Made by a program: the position numbers and the translations under genes. A DNA stretch of 64,000 nucleotides, taken from Rotaria socialis. Its lineage: Eukaryota > Rotifera > Eurotatoria > Philodinida > Philodinidae. The stretch lies in assembly GCA_905331475.1 (NCBI GenBank), contig CAJNYU010004660.1:41797-105796 (forward strand), given 5' to 3'. Below are positions 58,299-64,000 of this stretch, one piece after another. The notes under the pieces were generated by a model. That model made no database searches, was not told the origin of the DNA, and saw only the letters and a program-made list of their open reading frames with translations. Positions within the stretch are counted from its first letter, which is position 1; each line of letters starts with the position of its first letter.

Positions 58299-60008
58299 TT
58301 AATTAACTGATAAATATTTTTATGTGAATATATTGTACTATAGCAATTTTCTTATGTTCTCTTTTGCTTTGCATTTTGTGTTTTGAAAAACAACTGATTT
58401 TTCAAGAAAAATACATTACATTTACACTTTTGAATCATGAAAGATGCAGTTATATGTAAAAAAATATCATTGATTTCATACATTATTAGTAAACAACGGC
58501 TCCAAAGATTTTTTAAGAACCGAAACCAGAACCGTTTTTTTAATTCTTAGGAACCGGGTATCGGGTAGAACCGCAGGACTCTACATGAGAGTAGGGGTGG
58601 GTCATTTACATTATTTTAAAATTAAGTTCAATATCATCAATTAGCAATAACTTACAGGTATGAAGTGTCAAGAAGAAGAAAAACTGAAGTTTCATGTTAA
58701 CTGACACTTCTTCAAAGTCTCATTTAGAAAAATGGTTTATCCCTATTTGAGAAAATTTTAGAATAGCTAGGAATATATTGCAATGGTTGCGAATGGATAC
58801 GAATGACTGGGAATGGATAGGCATGGCTGGGAATGACTAGGAATGCCAGGGAATGACTGAATGAGTTTTTTCCCCCTTGGGAGTTACACTATGCTACCTA
58901 CGACCTCACAAGAAATTGATATCAGAGCACATAACTGAACAACTGATATACGACTTGAAGATACAATTCTAAATTCCACAATCACAGCGTATATCTGCCA
59001 TCTGCGGAGCATTTAAAATTATAGGTAGGAAGCAATCATGTTATATATGTTGAAAATTTTAAACTATCGGTAGGGTAGAAAGTAAATATCTTATTTCTCT
59101 TGGAAGAATCAGATATCAGCGATCAGATATTTCGTGAAAACTGGTACTAATTTGAGATTTGCCATGATCTCATGTTGGACGCATATTACTCTTAATAGTA
59201 TAATTTTTGGAAAAATTCGTTTTGATAGTGAATGATTAAAACAAAAAAATGCTGCTATATGGAACTATGTTGAGAAAAACACAATACTAATACATACTTT
59301 CCCATTAATCTTTGATAAAGTATATAAGTATAGACTTTATATCGTATTTCAACAGTCAATTTTTTATTGAATTTGATATTTATCAAACAAGCTCGTTTTA
59401 TCACGTGTTTATGATTCGATGGGAAAACTATTCATTAGTCAGACAAGTGTAAATTTGTTCACTTTAGGTTAAAATTATTTTCTAACTTTCGAAAACCTTC
59501 AAAGACTGAAAAAATAATCTTCATGGAAAGATCATAATGTTCATATTAATTTTAGATGTTCGACGACTATTCATCGTAGGTACTTCGTGTTCTAATATTC
59601 TTCTTAGTAGTTATTCGTTAGGGTTCGATGAATCGAAAATAAAGCATCTACATGGGAAAATTCTTTTTGATTTTCATTCAATCGAGTCAAATCTTTCGAT
59701 TGGTCAAAGAATGCATATACACATATAAAGAGAAAAATCCGCGTATAAGTGAGAAATACAGGACGTATAAGAACTATGTAAAGACCAACTGGCCTGTAAC
59801 AGAAGTCATACAAAAAACATGTTTACAGCAATAAATGAGACAAGAGTGAGATAAATTGATAGTCTAAAGCAAGTCTAGAGAGAAATTCTTATTTGTGCTT
59901 TCACACATGATGGACTTGTCAAAGGTTTTGTCAAGTCAAAATTGATTTCATGATCACATTTTGAACTGGATTTACAAATTTCTGTTTGTCAGTTTCAGCC
60001 TGTGATTG
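58299..60008. other. Intergenic with transposon scraps
   Basis: 58515-58575 has AACCGAAACCAGAACCG words typical near hAT ends, followed by TAGGGGTGGGTCATT at 58593, a hAT-like terminus. 58760-58879 is a GGAATGACTG word array ending TTTTTTCCCCCTTG. The rest is AT-rich with no gene. Confidence 0.5.
58760..58879. repeat. GGAATGACTA word array with CCCCCTTG end
   Basis: About ten imperfect copies of GAATGGATA/GGAATGACTG/GGCATGGCTG in one orientation, closed by GAGTTTTTTCCCCCTTG, the right-type end of the CAAGGGGGAA elements. The left end is not found. Confidence 0.65.
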
Positions 60009-60893
60009 TTATAGTTCAACGGAAATAACATCCACTTCATTAGATTCTAGTACAACTTTTTTATTTGAAATTTCTGCTGCTCTCACAAAATATGCATTTA
60101 TTTTCCATGCCCAAATTAAAATCAACATCATAAGCACAATGAACGATGTGCAGCTCAAAACGGCCATTGTCAATCCTGTAACACCAACTTCGCGGGCACC
60201 TAGAATTCCTAAAGCAATTAATGGACCCAAAAATGCAAAAGTAGTACTGATCCAAGCAAGATACATAAGGCTACAGCATACAATAGTCGTTTGAGTACAG
60301 CATGTGTAACCATAGAGTAACAGTCGTAAGTACAAGTTCACGATCCAATTGAATACTTGGATAAGTCCAGCACACAGTCCGATTTGTTCAAGAATTTCAA
60401 GAGTCGAGATCCCTTTCTTAAACCATCGATAGCAAGTGACGCTGCCCAGAGACGTCGGAATAAAAGTGTCTGATGAATTACAGAAGAAGTAGCTGTTATT
60501 ACCAGATGTCGAATAACAGTCCATATCACTATCTTTTGGGCAGTTTTCATTTGGAAGAAGATAGATAACATTTAAAATTATACCATCGACGAACACGATC
60601 AGTGTCACTCCAATTACAACACTGGCCGTAACCCCGAGACATACACGAGGTATTATCGAAAACCATTTCCTCTCTGTTCTCAATTCAAAAAGTACTCCGT
60701 ATATATTGAGTGTTTCCGGTTGCTCGTTGCCTTTTGATGGGATATACACAATATCAAACATATTCTTAAGTAAAGCATAGAACACCTGGCGACAAAAGAC
60801 GAATAGTAAACCGGTGAATAATAGAGAAAAACCGACTAGGCCAAACGAAATCCCAAAATTCGTATCAAAATATCTTGAGTAATTCCACTCCAT
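60009..60893 (-). CDS. Multi-pass membrane protein of unknown function, 294 aa
   Basis: Single exon from ATG 60893. Hydrophobic spans lie at about 12-35, 86-109, 175-198, 205-228, 231-252 and 256-275. Between the second and third spans is a hydrophilic, Cys-rich loop (ENCPKDSDMDC, NNSYFFCNSSD, SVTCYRWFKKG) with N-x-S sites, probably extracellular. I do not recognise a named family. A diverged, truncated relative at 53258-53740 shows that it belongs to a multicopy family. The tail after the last span is Lys/Glu/Val-rich and short. Confidence 0.65.
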   Translation of the reverse strand: MEWNYSRYFDTNFGISFGLVGFSLLFTGLLFVFCRQVFYALLKNMFDIVYIPSKGNEQPETLNIYGVLFELRTERKWFSIIPRVCLGVTASVVIGVTLIVFVDGIILNVIYLLPNENCPKDSDMDCYSTSGNNSYFFCNSSDTFIPTSLGSVTCYRWFKKGISTLEILEQIGLCAGLIQVFNWIVNLYLRLLLYGYTCCTQTTIVCCSLMYLAWISTTFAFLGPLIALGILGAREVGVTGLTMAVLSCTSFIVLMMLILIWAWKINAYFVRAAEISNKKVVLESNEVDVISVEL

Positions 60894-61541
60894 CTCTTGT
60901 GTAGGTTCAAAAGCGAAGATTCAAAGAATTACTTTTTTAGTATAAAATAAATGAATAAATAAAACTCAATGTAGTTTAGTACTGAGCGGAACCAGTATTC
61001 TATGGTTGTAGCTGGAGAATTGAGTAGTAGAAGGAAAATTTTGTTGAGTATGAGTTTTAAAAGAAGCAGAAAATGAAAGCGATATGTGCTTTTCGTTTTT
61101 CTTATCTTAATCTGTATGTCAACGAGATGGAAGGTTGTTATCTTTTCAAGAGAAAACAAAACACAAGAGCTCACCTTGAAAGAAGAAAAACAGAAAAATA
61201 ATCACTCAAAGGTCTCTTTCAAAGCTATATAGTAGAAATGCGTGAGTCCCAAATCCCACCAGAAATTCCATCTTAGAATTATAGATGGCTTTTTTAAAGC
61301 TGAAGTAGGATAGAACTTTAGGAGAATTCAAGCTTTAGAAAAGTGTGAATGTCGGTGTGGGTTTAGAAGAAGATATTCCTATTCACACCCACCCGTCACA
61401 TATGGTGACCGACGTCGGCATAGTACTATCAGAAGCCATGTATAATCTAAATTGAGTTAAAATATCTCTGGAATATTTCCTTGTTGAAGTTCTATGACAA
61501 AAAGTACGGAATAAACAAGAAATTTCCAGAAAAATACTTAG
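60894..61541. other. Intergenic
   Basis: GTGTGAATGTCGGTGTGGG at 61343 faces CACACCCACCCGTCAC at 61383: a small inverted pair of telomere-like words. No gene. Confidence 0.5.
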
Positions 61542-62700
61542 TTAATGATGATAGTCTTTAAAACAGTTTTTATTTTCATTCAAACATAAGCGCACTTTGC
61601 ATTTTGTACAAGATACTCTTGAATATCCCAAGCATCGACCATTTCTACAGCGACCTTTTGTTGTCGACACCGGCCAATGATCAAACTTGTCGATTCTAGT
61701 ACTGGTTGGTGAAACTGGAACCGGTGCAGTTCTTACAACTGTTGTTGTATTGTTTTGATTTGATATATTCTGTAAAGATGGACGTCCACGTTGCACTGGT
61801 CGTGGTGATGGACTTGATTGAAGTAATGATTTTGCTACATCAATTCGAAACGTTAATAAAGATAGCACGTCTTTCTTTTGAATTTGATTTTGAGAACAAT
61901 AACGGCGATATAGCAACCATGCATTAACCAATGAAAGATCAATAAGATGGGAAATAATCTTCATGTAATATTTGACGGAACGAATATTTATTCGATATAA
62001 AGATGTTCGCATATCAAGCAGATCAACGCCGCCCATATTTTCATTGTAATCTTTGATTACAAATGGTCGTGAAGTATGTACATGAGTTTTTCTATTTTGA
62101 TGACCATCGTTTAGCTAAATCAGTATTATCACAACCGTGCAATGTCGATAGGCGATTGACAACGTTGTTGCCGTACCATCTGGTGGCACATAATTCCACA
62201 CCATCAACTTCAGCTATACGATAGTCCATTGCTCCTCGACCTTCACGTGTTAATTCTTGTTTAGTTTTCATAACAAGGTCGGGTAGTCGGTTGGATCTTA
62301 CTGTACCCACCGCATAAATACCCAGTCGTTTTAATTCGACTTGCAGCCGAATATTTGTGCAGTAATTGTCAAAATAGATTTTATGGTTCATTAAACGTGG
62401 TACGGTTTCACTTAAGTCAAGCACAATATCAGTACAAAAGCCGTATTGTGGATTCTCACCTTTACCAGTGTATAGTATGAAATCATAACATATACCAGCT
62501 TTTTCCACCGACAAGTACAAACATTTTATAGCCCCAATGATTAGGCTTATTAGGCATGTGCTGCTTCATGATGCTCTTACCTTTGAATGGTATTATGAAT
62601 CTCTGAACTTTGATCGACAGTAAAAATGTCGCCATTAAAATGTCGAAGATTGAGTAGGGATTCATGAAAAATGTCGTGCTCAGAAAAAAAGCCAGGTACT
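61542..62700 (-). pseudogene. piggyBac transposase remnant
   Basis: Minus-strand pieces in three frames: 62665-62483 (NPYSIFDILMATFLLS, IIPFKGKSIMKQHMPNKP), 62520-62092 (ICYDFILYTGKGENPQYGF, KIYFDNYCTNIRLQVEL with the second catalytic-type Asp, AVGTVRSNRLPD), and 62100-61542 (NMGGVDLLDMR with the third Asp). The C-terminal zinc-ribbon CRNGRCLGYSRVSCTKCKVR with LCLNENKNCF is intact. At least two frame breaks occur, near 62510 and 62097, and the N-terminal half is missing. The first catalytic Asp is not readable in the same frame (LSIKVQ where SIDEQ-like is expected). Inactive. Confidence 0.9.
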
Positions 62701-62806
62701 TTTATTCAAGTTAAATGTTTTGTATATTAAAAAATGAAACCGAGTGGCAAGCAAAATACTTTGAAACATTATTTTATCGATGTTAAAGAATATTCTTATT
62801 GAATAA
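62701..62806. other. Junction between two transposase remnants
   Basis: AT-rich junction; no element ends recognised. Confidence 0.4.
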
Positions 62807-63236
62807 TCATAGTTTTTTTGCTACAACCAACGGCAAGCCGTTGAGAAGATCAGATGCTGTAATCAAATAGTTATTATATCGACTATACAGCGTGTTTATT
62901 CGATTTTGTAATGCTGTTGTTCTTTTGGTTTTCTTCTTCGATGCACCGGAAGACCATTGAAGTACAATATTCTGTACACGTTTTTCCTCTGTTTTCATAA
63001 AATCGATGAAATTCCATATATTTGGATGATTTCGATAAATACGACAATTCATTCTATTGTGATAGCCTGCAATTAAAAAGAGCAAATTGATCCTTTTGCT
63101 TCATTAAACAGATATCTACACCTTCACAAATGTTGTTTGTCCGACTATCAAAGTCATATACATTCCACAAATCAATATCCAACATCCAGTTCTTGTCAAA
63201 ATATTCCAATAATCGAATCATTGGTAAACCAGGTAA
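62807..63236 (-). pseudogene. MULE-type (FLYWCH-associated) transposase-like C-terminus, 5' truncated
   Basis: Exon 63236-63122 reads PMIRLLEYFDKNWMLD and VYDFDSRTNNICEG; a 55-bp intron (63121-63067) is removed and the next exon 63066-62807 continues YHNRMNCRIYRNHPNIWNFI and ends VVAKKL-stop. RTNNxxEGxHxxxNxRxxxxHPxxWxFI is the C-terminal hallmark of MULE-type transposases and their domesticated FLYWCH relatives. The catalytic domain is absent; upstream the sequence changes abruptly to a GC-rich block. Alternatively it is a 3' piece of a host gene of this family. Confidence 0.7.
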
Positions 63237-63520
63237 AAGATCAGCAGAAACTGATGCTTCAGGTGAAGTTTTGGCAAAAACATGGAAGCAGTATTCCGGG
63301 ACTGGTTACGATTACTGTTTACGGCTTCTTCTCTGATGATTCCTGGAACCAGATGAAATGCAGCATCCCGCTGCCGTTTCCGGCAAGGCTCCTCAGAAGG
63401 GTTCCGACGCCTTTTCACGGGAGCAGGATCCGAACTATATTCCTTCCGTTTCCGTTTCGGTTGCAACTCCCAGATCCGATCGTTTTTATTTTCTTTCAGA
63501 CGGTTTAATCCCGCAACCGG
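63237..63520. other. GC-rich block of unknown origin
   Basis: Clearly higher in G+C (near half) than the AT-rich surroundings, with open frames on both strands. The minus frame encodes a Lys/Arg-rich stretch (QPKRKRKEYSS, VKRRRNP, CRKRQRDAAF), the plus frame a Ser/Pro-rich one. I recognise neither. Confidence 0.35.
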
Positions 63521-63830
63521 AAATGGTAGGATCTATTCGAAAACGTATTTCTTATAACTACACGACTTTAATACCTTACAATCGATAAATTGGATCGCTC
63601 TCTCAAAAGAATCTCTAGAATACAATTGTATCTTCAATGTTCAAATGTATGGAATATTAAGAAAAAGTTACAATTCCATACAAGCATTGATAAAAATTTT
63701 GACTCTCTTCAGAACATTGGACTAAATGGGGCATGATAGTCATTCTCAAAGCAGTTTTAAGGAGATACGACTTTAACAGCAGTGTGAGAACAAGTCGATT
63801 GGATACAAAATACCGCGTAAGAGATTGCAC

Positions 63831-63925
63831 CAAGGGGGGAACAGCAGAATCCAGCCCCTTGGATTCAAGTGGATTCATGTGGATTCAAATGGATTCAGGT
63901 TGATTCAAGTGGAGTCACATGAAAT
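63831..63925. repeat. CAAGGGGGGAA end with GTGGATTCAA word array
   Basis: CAAGGGGGGAACAGCAGAAT is followed by seven imperfect tandem copies of GTGGATTCAA(G/T). It is a left-type end of the same end family as 11191 and 45620; the other end lies outside the window or is lost. Confidence 0.65.
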
Positions 63926-64000
63926 CTCGTAGAATAATTTCCTATTTTTTTAAATCCATTATAAAAATTCGATACTTCCATTGTTTTTGTTTGTATCGTG

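Noticed and set aside
59986-60294. 102-codon plus-strand frame
   Set aside because: Antisense to the multi-TM gene at 60009-60893.

Overview
The window looks like a bdelloid rotifer genome (Adineta/Rotaria-like). It is AT-rich eukaryotic DNA. Most introns I could place are about 55-80 bp, although several are longer (up to about 930 bp in the TRAK gene). Several genes begin directly after a splice-acceptor-like TTTTAG, as expected for spliced-leader trans-splicing. There are degenerate GTGTGGG-like stretches resembling the TGTGGG telomeric repeat described in Adineta, and an ADP-ribosyltransferase/TPR giant protein and EGF-7TM receptors of a kind frequent in bdelloids. Host assignment is inference; no marker RNA gene is present.

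Layout. 1-4548: 3' part of a giant intronless ART + kinesin-light-chain-type TPR gene. 7204-8242: secreted S1/P1-type nuclease (minus). 9070-10505: dead LINE. 11183-13268: a transposon flanked by 8-bp target duplications, with a nested 1.1-kb foldback. 13833-15522: seven-exon START lipid-transfer gene (minus). 18694-19432: PGRMC-type haem protein (minus). 20049-20606: mitochondrial ribosomal protein L20 (minus). 21370-21900: a repeat inverted relative to one at 10.5 kb, plus a LINE endonuclease scrap. 22450-26946: two tandem EGF-7TM receptor genes with nearly identical cores (minus). 28857-29653: NMN adenylyltransferase-like gene (minus).

32465-44394 is the gene-dense core, with five plus-strand genes in a row: TRAK/Milton, POLD4, RMDN1, TMEM143 and CFAP100. 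The four intergenic gaps are about 130-410 bp, and SL-type acceptors sit at the start of at least three, so the group may be an operon. Four of the five relate to mitochondria or microtubules. I joined the exons by hand and every joined reading frame closes in phase.

44.4-64 kb is accessory DNA. It holds degenerate short-word repeat arrays, small TIR elements, a 4.7-kb structure with nearly identical 665-bp inverted arms around a secreted cysteine-rich peptide gene and a gene fragment, an AMOP-domain secreted protein, a multi-TM membrane protein (the source family of that fragment), and broken hAT, piggyBac and MULE-like transposases.

The most unusual pattern is a set of elements with short terminal inverted repeats whose interiors are largely degenerate copies of one 8-12-bp word, a different word in each family.
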